Source of the DNA: Massilia sp. IC2-477 | GTDB taxonomy: Bacteria; Pseudomonadota; Gammaproteobacteria; Burkholderiales; Burkholderiaceae_D | Direction of reading: 5' to 3' | NCBI RefSeq assembly: GCF_020707265.1 | Contig: NZ_JAJFEQ010000003.1 | Location: 248,001-312,000 of the forward strand | Length of the DNA: 64,000 bases | Part shown: piece after piece, positions 25,670 through 33,604 of the stretch | Layout: each line of letters opens with the position of its first letter | How positions within the stretch are numbered: the stretch's first letter is position 1 | Position numbers and translations under genes: made by a program | Notes under the pieces: model-generated | The model's database searches: none | What the model saw: only the letters and a program-made list of their open reading frames with translations | What the model was told of the DNA's origin: nothing

Positions 25670-28471
25670 TTGGACAGCGCGAGCGAATTCCTGCGGATGC
25701 TACGGCACGAGAAATCGCTGACCACCGCCCACCGGCCGATCCGACTGCGCCTGGGCCATGCCGACCACCTGGCCGACGAACTCCTGCTGCCGCAGCGCGT
25801 GCAGGGCCAGGAATCGGTGTGCGGCGGTTTCGAGTACATCGTCACCTGCGTCGCCGATACGCCGCGCCTGCCGCTCAAGGAACTCATCGCCCTCCCGGCC
25901 GAACTGCAGATGGTGACCGACCGCGGCCAGCTGCGCGGCATCTGCGGCATCGTGGCCGAGGCCCGCGCCGGCGACCACGACGGCGGCCTGGCCGTCTACC
26001 AGCTGGTGCTGCGCGACGCCCTGGCGATCATGGAAAAGCGCGTCAACAGCCGCGTGTTCCGCTACCAGAACGAACTCGAGATCGTGCAGGTGCTGTTCGA
26101 CGAATGGCGCCACTCCAACAGCGTCATGGCCAGCGCCTTCGACTACGAGCTCGATCCGCTGTTCGACATGCGCCTGTATCCGCCGCGCGAACAGACCATG
26201 CAGTACAACGAGTCCGACGCCGCGTTCGTGCGCCGCCTGCTCAAGCGGCGTGGGATCGCCTGGACCTTCCGCCCGGGCCGCGCCCGCGCCGGCGCCGCCG
26301 AGCAGGAATCCGACGACACCCCCTCGCACACGATGGTGCTGTTTTCGGACCCGGCCTCGCTGCCGCGCAGCGCCGCCGGCACCGTGCGCTACCACCGCAT
26401 CGATGCCACCGAGGAGCGCGACACGGTTGTATCGTGGTGCGCCGCCCGCCGCCTGCAGCCGGGCAGCATCACCCGCCACAGCTGGGACTACCGCAACCCT
26501 TCCGGCACCCAGCACATGACCACCACCGCGCGTAGCATGGCCGACCAGGGCCGCAGCGGCAACGCGCTGGCGGCCACGCTCGACGACTACCTGGTCGAGC
26601 TGCCCCATGCCGGCAACGACGTCGAAGACCATTGGCGCCTGGGCCAGGTGCGCATGAACCGCCACGAGTTCGACACCAAGTGCTTCCACGGCGAAGGCAG
26701 CGTGCGCGACCTGTGCGCCGGTGAATACTTCACCCTGTCGGGCCACCCCGAGATCGACACCCACCCGGAAGCGGAGCGCGACTTCGTCGTCACGGCCGTC
26801 TGGCTGGAAGCCGAGAACAACCTGCCGGCCGACCTGTCGGCGCGCGTGCGCCGCCTGCTGGGCCCGTACAGCCCGCAGGGGGCCATGCTGGCGCCGAACG
26901 AGCACCCGGTGGGGGGCGACGGCGTGCGGGTAAAAATGCGCTTCGATTGCGTGCGCCGCGGCATCCCGCTGGTGCCGGCTTTTGATGCGCGCATCGACCT
27001 GCCGCACCCGGAGCTGCAAACCGCCATCGTCACCGGCCCGCCGGGCGAGGAAGTGCATTGCGACGCACTGGGACGGGTGAAAATCCGCTTCCCCGGCATG
27101 CGCGTGGCCGACCACAAGCATGCGCACGGCGCCGGCGCTTCCGACACCCCGGCCGACTCGGCCTGGGTACGGGTCGCCTCCAACTGGGCCGGCAACGGCC
27201 CCGGATCGGGCCAGCAGTGCGGCACGCTGTCGCTGCCGCGTGTCGGCAGTGAAGTCCTGGTGGCTTTCCTGGGTGGCGACCCGGACCGGCCGGTGGTCCT
27301 GTCCCAGGTCTTCAACCAGCGCGGCGAGCCGCCGGCGCTGAGCAGCGCGGGCGCACTGCCCGGCAACCGCTACCTGTCCGGCACCCGCACCCGCGAAATC
27401 GGCGGCGCCCGCGGCAACCAGCTGCGCTTCGACGACACCCGCGGCGAGATCAGCGCTCAGCTGGCGAGCGACCACGGCGCCGCCCAGCTCAACCTGGGCT
27501 GGCTGAGCCAGCCGAAAGCCAACGGAACGGCCGAGCCGCGGGGGGAGGGCGCGGAGCTGCGCAGCGACCAGACGGTGGCGATCCGTGGGAAGCAGGGTGT
27601 GCTGCTCACCGCGGAGCCGTTGGGCGCCGGCCAGGGCACCCACTTGGCCCGCGCCGGCCTGGTCGGCCTGGCGGACTTGATGCAAAGCATTGCGGACGAA
27701 GTGGCCAAGCTCGCCGAACAGCACACGGACGACGAGCCGGGCGGCCAGCGCCTGGCCGAGCTGTCGGACAAGCTGCGGCGCTGGGACGGGGGCACCAACG
27801 TCGCCCCCGGGGACAAGGGTGGCGAGCCGATCGTGGCGGTAACGGCGCCGGCCGGCATCGTGGTCGCCAGCCAGGACAACGTGGCGCTCGGCTCCGAGAC
27901 CCAGCTGGATGTGGTCAGCGGCGGCGACGCCCGCACCTCGGCCGGCCGCAACATCTTCCTGCGCGCGGCGCGGGGAATCAGCGCCTTTGCCCAGGCGCTC
28001 GGGGTAAAGCTCGTGGCAGGCAAGGGGAATATCCTGCTCGAGGCCCACCAGGGGGCGGTCGAAATCAAATCCTCGGGCAAGATCAGCCTGATCTCGGCGG
28101 AAGCGATCCATATTGAGGCGCCTAATGTCCGCATCATCTCCCAGGGTGCGCAAACGGAATGGGCGAACGGTACCATCACCCAGCAAAGCTCCGCCGAGCA
28201 TACGATCAAGGCGAGTAGCCTGGTGCGGGGAGGCGCGGGTGGTGGTGATCCCACCAACCCCGAGTTTGCAAAGAGTACCTTGAAGACAACAGAAAGAGTT
28301 GTCCTGCGCCATCTCCAAACGCGCGAACCGATTCCATATCAAAATTACATTGCCCATCTCAGCGACGGCCGTACCGTCCAGGGCACCAGCGACGAAGAAG
28401 GGCGCACTGCGCTGGTGCAGAGCGATGAGCTGGGGCCGGTGCGCTTCGAGCTTCTTCCGTCGTCTAATTAA
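25670..28471 (+). CDS. Type VI secretion spike protein VgrG (TssI) with DUF2345 and C-terminal extension
   Basis: This 933-residue protein forms the trimeric puncturing spike of the T6SS. The N-terminal gp27-like part (about 20-400, RLGHADHLADELLLPQRVQG) leads to a gp5 OB-fold (GRVKIRFPG, near residue 468). A DUF2345 beta-helix region runs from about 637 to 810 (SAGRNIFLRAARG, GNILLEAHQGAVEIKSSGK). The last 60 residues (from about 872, including HLSDGRTVQGTSDEEGRT) form a small beta domain resembling the transthyretin-like tails that bind lipase effectors. The start is TTG with GGAG 6 bp upstream. It heads an effector-immunity-PAAR module. No T6SS structural genes are in the window. Confidence 0.93.
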   Translation: MDSASEFLRMLRHEKSLTTAHRPIRLRLGHADHLADELLLPQRVQGQESVCGGFEYIVTCVADTPRLPLKELIALPAELQMVTDRGQLRGICGIVAEARAGDHDGGLAVYQLVLRDALAIMEKRVNSRVFRYQNELEIVQVLFDEWRHSNSVMASAFDYELDPLFDMRLYPPREQTMQYNESDAAFVRRLLKRRGIAWTFRPGRARAGAAEQESDDTPSHTMVLFSDPASLPRSAAGTVRYHRIDATEERDTVVSWCAARRLQPGSITRHSWDYRNPSGTQHMTTTARSMADQGRSGNALAATLDDYLVELPHAGNDVEDHWRLGQVRMNRHEFDTKCFHGEGSVRDLCAGEYFTLSGHPEIDTHPEAERDFVVTAVWLEAENNLPADLSARVRRLLGPYSPQGAMLAPNEHPVGGDGVRVKMRFDCVRRGIPLVPAFDARIDLPHPELQTAIVTGPPGEEVHCDALGRVKIRFPGMRVADHKHAHGAGASDTPADSAWVRVASNWAGNGPGSGQQCGTLSLPRVGSEVLVAFLGGDPDRPVVLSQVFNQRGEPPALSSAGALPGNRYLSGTRTREIGGARGNQLRFDDTRGEISAQLASDHGAAQLNLGWLSQPKANGTAEPRGEGAELRSDQTVAIRGKQGVLLTAEPLGAGQGTHLARAGLVGLADLMQSIADEVAKLAEQHTDDEPGGQRLAELSDKLRRWDGGTNVAPGDKGGEPIVAVTAPAGIVVASQDNVALGSETQLDVVSGGDARTSAGRNIFLRAARGISAFAQALGVKLVAGKGNILLEAHQGAVEIKSSGKISLISAEAIHIEAPNVRIISQGAQTEWANGTITQQSSAEHTIKASSLVRGGAGGGDPTNPEFAKSTLKTTERVVLRHLQTREPIPYQNYIAHLSDGRTVQGTSDEEGRTALVQSDELGPVRFELLPSSN

Positions 28472-28486
28472 GCTGTCGGAACCGTC

Positions 28487-30229
28487 ATGCGTGAACCGAC
28501 TAGGCCATTGCCTTCGCTCGTCCCTTTGCCTCATGGCGGATGGGAAGTAAACTCGTATATGTCCTCGGCGGAATATACGATACGCGGCCTTGGTCTCATG
28601 CCTCCGAATTCGATCATCCCCGTGATTGTGGTGCCGGGAGTGATGGGTACCAACCTTAGAGCCAAGCGCAAGCCCCGGCTCGGCAGGTTACCAGACGAAA
28701 GGAACGCAAAGTTGGCTCCAGGGGAGCCGGTCTGGCGTCCACCTAATGGAATGCGCGATGGCGCTTTTGCCGCAAGTGATTGGGATAGCCATTCGCCGCG
28801 TGATCGTCAGCTGCTGTTCGATGCCCCGACCCTTGAAGTGGACGATGGTGGAGCCGTCGTCATACCCGACGCAGATGATGGGTATCTCCTGACCGAACAA
28901 GAAGTTCGTGCCCGTGGCTGGGGCGAGGTGCACGCCGATTCGTACGGAAAGTTGTTGCTGGCACTGCAGAGGCGCCTGAATCAAACGTTCGAGTTTGACG
29001 ATGGGAAAAAGAAGCGCTCAATCAAACAGCACTGGAAAGAGGTGATCGACTGCGACCCAAAAAAATGGGGGCTGCGGGAGTTCGAGCCTTTGACTGAGCC
29101 CCATCTAGAAAATCACGCAAAGCATTATTTTCCTGTGTATTCGGTCGGCTACTGCTGGCTCGATGACTGTGAGAAGTCGTCGAGGCGACTGGAGCAGAGA
29201 ATCCTCGAAATTATCGATTCGTGGAAACAAACAAAGCGGAGTTGTGAACAGGTAATTCTGGTTACGCACTCTATGGGGGGATTAGTCGCACGTGCATGCG
29301 CGAAACGTATCCCCGACAAGATTGCAGGGGTGATCCATGGTGTAATGCCGGTTCTGGGCGCCCCGGCGGCATATCGACGGCTCGCCTTCGGTACCGAGAG
29401 CTCGAGCCCCAGCAATAACCCACTCGAGAACCTGGTTGCAAACGGACTGGCAAAGGTCCTGGGCAACACGACCCAGAAAACTACGCCAGTATTGGCCGTT
29501 TCCCCTGGTGCGCTGGAGCTACTGCCGAATCAACGGTATCCGCAACCGTGGCTTCACGTAAGGATCCTCAAGTCCTTGAAGCCCGTTGCCGCACCAACTC
29601 ACAGTGTCAAGGACGACATCATCCGCTACAAGACAGTACCGTACGACGTACTGCACCTACCTAACGGCAAGGTCTCTAACCCTTACGATCTGTACCGCGA
29701 TACGAGCTCCTGGTATCGACTGATTGATCCTTCGATAGCGGACCCTGCGGGAAAGTACAAGAGATTTAAGAGAGGTATTACAGAAGCAATCGAAAACGCG
29801 ATTGCTACTGCCGAGAAATTTCACGACGCCTTGGGCAGTTTTTACCATCCAAATACCTACGCCTTCTACGGCGACGACCGCAATAAACTGTCGTTTGGAC
29901 AAATCAGCTTGGTTGCGCACCAACAGGGCGCGTCCGCAACGGCCTTTACCGCAGCCAACATTGCATCAGCACGTTTTATTGGTCGCACCGCTCGCGGACA
30001 ACGACGTGTTCTTGTCGAAAATAAGACCGAGCTCCAGTTTGAACCTGAACCACAAGACGCAAGAGGGGATGGTACTGTTCCTCATCAGTCCGGCGAAGCA
30101 GATTTGACGAGCAAAGTAAAAAAGGCATTTGCTACTCAGGGCTACGATCATCAAAGCTCCTATAACGACGACGATATGGTGATGCTGACGTTGCGACTGA
30201 TCGTAAAAATCGTCCAGGGGTCACCGTGA
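28487..30229 (+). CDS. Putative T6SS lipase effector (alpha/beta hydrolase, Tle4-like)
   Basis: This 580-residue protein has a lipase-like alpha/beta-hydrolase core. PVIVVPGVMGTNL (residues about 44-56) is an LCAT/PGAP1-type oxyanion strand. The nucleophile elbow THSMGG places Ser262. GDGTVPHQSG gives a candidate Asp528, and GYDHQSS a candidate His555. There is no signal peptide, as expected for a T6SS cargo. It begins 15 bp after vgrG and overlaps a Tli4-like immunity gene by 4 bp, so a phospholipase effector of the Tle4 type is the best inference. GC content is clearly below that of flanking genes. Membrane phospholipids of rival cells would be the target. Confidence 0.78.
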   Translation: MREPTRPLPSLVPLPHGGWEVNSYMSSAEYTIRGLGLMPPNSIIPVIVVPGVMGTNLRAKRKPRLGRLPDERNAKLAPGEPVWRPPNGMRDGAFAASDWDSHSPRDRQLLFDAPTLEVDDGGAVVIPDADDGYLLTEQEVRARGWGEVHADSYGKLLLALQRRLNQTFEFDDGKKKRSIKQHWKEVIDCDPKKWGLREFEPLTEPHLENHAKHYFPVYSVGYCWLDDCEKSSRRLEQRILEIIDSWKQTKRSCEQVILVTHSMGGLVARACAKRIPDKIAGVIHGVMPVLGAPAAYRRLAFGTESSSPSNNPLENLVANGLAKVLGNTTQKTTPVLAVSPGALELLPNQRYPQPWLHVRILKSLKPVAAPTHSVKDDIIRYKTVPYDVLHLPNGKVSNPYDLYRDTSSWYRLIDPSIADPAGKYKRFKRGITEAIENAIATAEKFHDALGSFYHPNTYAFYGDDRNKLSFGQISLVAHQQGASATAFTAANIASARFIGRTARGQRRVLVENKTELQFEPEPQDARGDGTVPHQSGEADLTSKVKKAFATQGYDHQSSYNDDDMVMLTLRLIVKIVQGSP

Positions 30230-31932
30230 ACAAGTGGATCCAGGACAGGCTGGCAAGAGTGCTGGCCGGGATCACTTGCGCCGGATTAATAATGACCTGG
30301 GCCGTCGGCAATGTAATCGAAGGCGATACGGCACGTCGGAGCCATGACGAGGTAGCGCAAATGACCGGAAAAATGAAAACCGTTTGTGTGGGCAGATTCC
30401 TAATCGATATGCCCGCAGATGCCCAGATCGAGCTCGCCCGCCCTAACATCGACGGTTTCGATATGGCTGTGTTCAACGAGACCACCGAGGAGTTTCACAA
30501 GCGGCTTGCCGACCGCGAGGCGCAGGTTAAAGCGATGCCGGACTACACAGGCGGCAATCGAAATCTCGAATTGGTGCGGGAGGTAAAAACGGATCATGGC
30601 GTCATCGGAAAGGTATTTGCTCACAGTCGTAAAGTGACCGAAGGTACACGTGCCAGGGGTTTGGAGATCGAGCGGTATCGAAACGAGGGCATTGCTATCG
30701 AAGCCCTGGTGCATGCTGATGGGGTCAGTTTTGATCTCGCGTCGGAATACTACGATCCTGACCTTATAGACAATCTACCAAAGCTGGTCGCGAAACTCGA
30801 ACCTATTCCGGACGGCCGCGTTCCGCTTGGGTCAGGATTCTGTATAGGTCGGGCCCATTTTCTGGACCCACTTTTGGCGGATCAAGGCGAACGGGTCATG
30901 ATGTTCGCCCGTCTGCCGGATCATCCAGACGTGGAGTTCATGATGATCCTCGCGGCGGGACAAAAGCCTGATGAGCAAGGACTGCTCGAGAGGAGCAGCG
31001 ACGCAGAGGATCGACTTTCGCTCAACGACAGGATGCGGATCACCAGAATACGGGCTGCGCCCCGCACAATTGGCGGTCTGAGCGGCGAAGAGCTGGTCAA
31101 ACGAGGCGTGGAAGCGAATGATGCTCAAGTCTATAGCTTCTGGTGGGAGGTGAACGGGAAAGAGGACGACGTGTTCGTTCCGCACATCGTTTTTAAGATG
31201 GCCACGGGCAAGAGCGAAAATGGCCCCGTTCCAACGTCGATGTCAGAAGAAGCGGCACTGGGACTATGGGACAGGATTTCGTCGACCATTCGCTTGCGTC
31301 CGACACAAGCACAGGAAGCCGGCAATGCCGTGACGCCGGAATCGCGTCTCGGTATGCAAGCGTGGGCCGGCGATCGCTGTCCTCACAGCGGGTGGTGGGT
31401 CTGCAGCGATGGTAGCAGCGGAACACGCGTGTTAGGCGGTCAGCGCCAATACATCAAGCAAGGCGAGCGCATGCCGCAGGCTTTGCTTCTTTTGCCGCAG
31501 AGCCTTTGGGAGAAATTGCGGGGGCTGCAACCTACAGCTGAATCGTCGAGCCGAACGGCCTGGAAACTGGTCGATAATCGTGCACGTAAGAGAGTGCCGC
31601 CAACACTGCCGCTTGCAAAGGCATCTGTAGCGGCAGGCATAACGATGATTGTCTCTCAAACCCACGACGCAGACGGACAACAGGTTGCAGTAGGCAGCTT
31701 CTCCTCGACTGGTAGCCCATGCCCGGCAAGTGGCTGGTGGCGCTGCGAGGAATCGCATGCACTGGATGGAACCCGATGGTTTGCTCAGGGCAGCCTGCTT
31801 CCACCCGCAACATTCGCAGTCGCTCCAGGCATCTTCGGTCACGCACCGAACGCACCGCAAGCAATTCAGCGCCGTAGCGCGTGGCGGTTGATGCGACTAG
31901 GCGAGGCGCCTGATCAGGTGGGCAGTGTCTAA
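30226..31932 (+). CDS. Tli4-like T6SS immunity protein with duplicated Cys/Trp-rich C-terminal module
   Basis: This 568-residue protein has an N-terminal membrane or signal segment (residues about 12-30). The Tli4-like body (about 50-365) begins with TVCVGRFLIDMP and includes FWWEVNGKEDDVFVPHIVFKMATG. It presumably sits in the periplasm and blocks the upstream lipase. Unlike the next gene it has an extra tail of about 185 residues with two divergent repeats, each opened by CPxSGWWxC (Cys385 and Cys499) and closed by an AWxL/AWRL strand. Its start overlaps the effector stop by 4 bp. The function of the tail is unknown. Confidence 0.78.
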   Translation: MNKWIQDRLARVLAGITCAGLIMTWAVGNVIEGDTARRSHDEVAQMTGKMKTVCVGRFLIDMPADAQIELARPNIDGFDMAVFNETTEEFHKRLADREAQVKAMPDYTGGNRNLELVREVKTDHGVIGKVFAHSRKVTEGTRARGLEIERYRNEGIAIEALVHADGVSFDLASEYYDPDLIDNLPKLVAKLEPIPDGRVPLGSGFCIGRAHFLDPLLADQGERVMMFARLPDHPDVEFMMILAAGQKPDEQGLLERSSDAEDRLSLNDRMRITRIRAAPRTIGGLSGEELVKRGVEANDAQVYSFWWEVNGKEDDVFVPHIVFKMATGKSENGPVPTSMSEEAALGLWDRISSTIRLRPTQAQEAGNAVTPESRLGMQAWAGDRCPHSGWWVCSDGSSGTRVLGGQRQYIKQGERMPQALLLLPQSLWEKLRGLQPTAESSSRTAWKLVDNRARKRVPPTLPLAKASVAAGITMIVSQTHDADGQQVAVGSFSSTGSPCPASGWWRCEESHALDGTRWFAQGSLLPPATFAVAPGIFGHAPNAPQAIQRRSAWRLMRLGEAPDQVGSV

Positions 31933-32042
31933 GCGCCACGCGAGACTCGCCGATCTCGTCCCTGATGACGTGAACCCTTGGCCTGTCGCGATGACTATCG
32001 ACTTCGCCAGTGTTTGCAGGCCCGGATCTACTTGGAGCTGAC

Positions 32043-33152
32043 ATGAGATCGTCATTTCGGATCGGACTTGCAGTTGCGGTGGCCGGATTCATCGTAGCCG
32101 GAGTTGTGACTGCGAACGCGCGTTCTGAGCGAGAAAAACAAGAGGTGGAACGGATCAGTGGAAGAATGAAGACGGTGTGCGTCGGCAGATTTCTGATCGA
32201 CATGCCTGAAGGAATTCAGATCGGGTGGGGACAGGCGAGGATCGACGGTTTCGATGTTTCGGCATTCGACGAAACAGCGGGGGAGTTCCAGAAGCGAATT
32301 GCCGACCGGGAGGCAGAAGTCAGGGCAAAGCCGGACTGGCGCGGCGGCGACAAGAACCTGGAGTCGGCGACGGATGTGAAGACCGACAGTGGCCTTGTTG
32401 GACGGATATTCATCCACAGCCGAACGGTGGAGGAGGGAACTCGTGGAAACGGCCTTGGCGGCGTAGAGCGCTATCGTTATGAAGGCATTTCTACCGAAGC
32501 CTTGGTGCATGGCCGTGGCATCAGCATTGATCTGTTTTCGGAGGGTCGGGACATCGAGTGGATCGAGGATTTGCCCAGGCTGGTCAACCAGCTGGTGCCG
32601 AACCCCGATAACCGTATCCCGTCCGAACCGGGATTCTGCATCGACCGCGCCTATGTCCGCGACCTGCTCAGTGCCGATCAACGCGAACAAATCATGATGT
32701 TCGCCCGTCTGCCACATCATCCGGATATTGAGTTCATGTTTATTGTCTCGGCAGGACTCAAGCCCGAGAAGGACGGCGTCCTGGCAAGGAACGAGCTTGC
32801 AGACAGTCGGCTGTCGTTAGTCGAACGCATGCGTATTACCAGGTTGCGGGCCGCGCCGCGAAACATTGGTGGCTTGGTCGGGGAGGAACTGGTGGAGCTG
32901 GTGGTAGAGGAAAATGAAACACGTGGCCACAGTTTCTGGTGGGAGCTTAACGGGACCGAAGACAATGTTTTTGTCCCACACGTTGTATTCAGAATGAGTA
33001 CCGGGAACGGCGATCGGAAACCCGTTCCGTCCTCGCTGTCTAACGGCGCAGCACTAGGTCTGTGGGACAAGATATCGTCCAGTATTCGGATTCGGCCAAT
33101 CGATCACAGTCAGCGTGGAACATCAATGCCGGCATCAGTCGTTGCGAGATAG
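32043..33152 (+). CDS. Tli4-like T6SS immunity protein, second copy
   Basis: This 369-residue paralogue of the preceding protein has an N-terminal membrane or signal segment (about 8-28) and TVCVGRFLIDMP from residue 44. It shares the whole immunity body, up to the LGLWDKISSSIRIRP segment, but lacks the Cys/Trp repeat tail. ATG 32043 has GGAG 5 bp upstream. The 110 bp between the two immunity genes holds nothing recognisable. It may add protection against the same effector or against variants delivered by neighbours; this is inference. Confidence 0.78.
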   Translation: MRSSFRIGLAVAVAGFIVAGVVTANARSEREKQEVERISGRMKTVCVGRFLIDMPEGIQIGWGQARIDGFDVSAFDETAGEFQKRIADREAEVRAKPDWRGGDKNLESATDVKTDSGLVGRIFIHSRTVEEGTRGNGLGGVERYRYEGISTEALVHGRGISIDLFSEGRDIEWIEDLPRLVNQLVPNPDNRIPSEPGFCIDRAYVRDLLSADQREQIMMFARLPHHPDIEFMFIVSAGLKPEKDGVLARNELADSRLSLVERMRITRLRAAPRNIGGLVGEELVELVVEENETRGHSFWWELNGTEDNVFVPHVVFRMSTGNGDRKPVPSSLSNGAALGLWDKISSSIRIRPIDHSQRGTSMPASVVAR

Positions 33153-33260
33153 CGTGTAGCGCCTCTCTGACGGTCATTTGACGTGAATCGCCTGCGTTGT
33201 CGCAAAGGCGAACAATCTCATTCCGCTACATTCCATCTTTCCGCACCATGGAGAGCAGGA

Positions 33261-33569
33261 ATGAGCCAAAAACGCTATTACATCCGCGACGGCGCGAAGA
33301 CCACCGCCGATGGCGTCGTCAAGGCATCCTGCACATTGAGCGCCCAGGATGGCAGGGCGCTCGCCCGCGAAGGCGATCCGGTCGAGTGCCCCGCATGCGG
33401 CGAACAGGGCGTCATCCAGTGCGCCGCGCCGCGCCTCCAGGACCAATCCGAAGGCAGGCAGTACGCACTAAGCGACGACCTGTGCCTATGCGGGTGTTCG
33501 CCCGCTCCCAAGCTGCTGGCCGACCAGTTCGACGACTTCCAGATCGTCGCCGACAGCCTCCTCGGATAG
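33261..33569 (+). CDS. PAAR-domain T6SS tip protein
   Basis: This small 102-residue protein has the PAAR pattern: RDGAKTTADGVVKAS at the start, EGDPVECPACGEQGVIQC in the middle, and a C-terminal DDLCLCGCSPAPKLLADQ segment. The Cys residues are probable metal ligands, though His is scarce. PAAR proteins cap the VgrG spike and help recruit cargo. ATG 33261 has AGGA upstream. An in-frame codon 78 bp earlier lacks a site. It closes the VgrG-effector-immunity module. Its GC content is back to the chromosomal level. Confidence 0.82.
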   Translation: MSQKRYYIRDGAKTTADGVVKASCTLSAQDGRALAREGDPVECPACGEQGVIQCAAPRLQDQSEGRQYALSDDLCLCGCSPAPKLLADQFDDFQIVADSLLG

Positions 33570-33604
33570 CGCGTCATCCAGCACGCGGACCGCCGCCCCA
33601 AGCA

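Noticed and set aside
25700-28534. A very long open frame antisense to vgrG
   Set aside because: It has the low-complexity His/Arg/Val/Ala composition expected from reading a GC-rich gene backwards, no family motif, and vgrG on the other strand is unmistakable.
33185-33212. Imperfect hairpin before the PAAR gene as a terminator
   Set aside because: The stem is short and broken and no T run follows.
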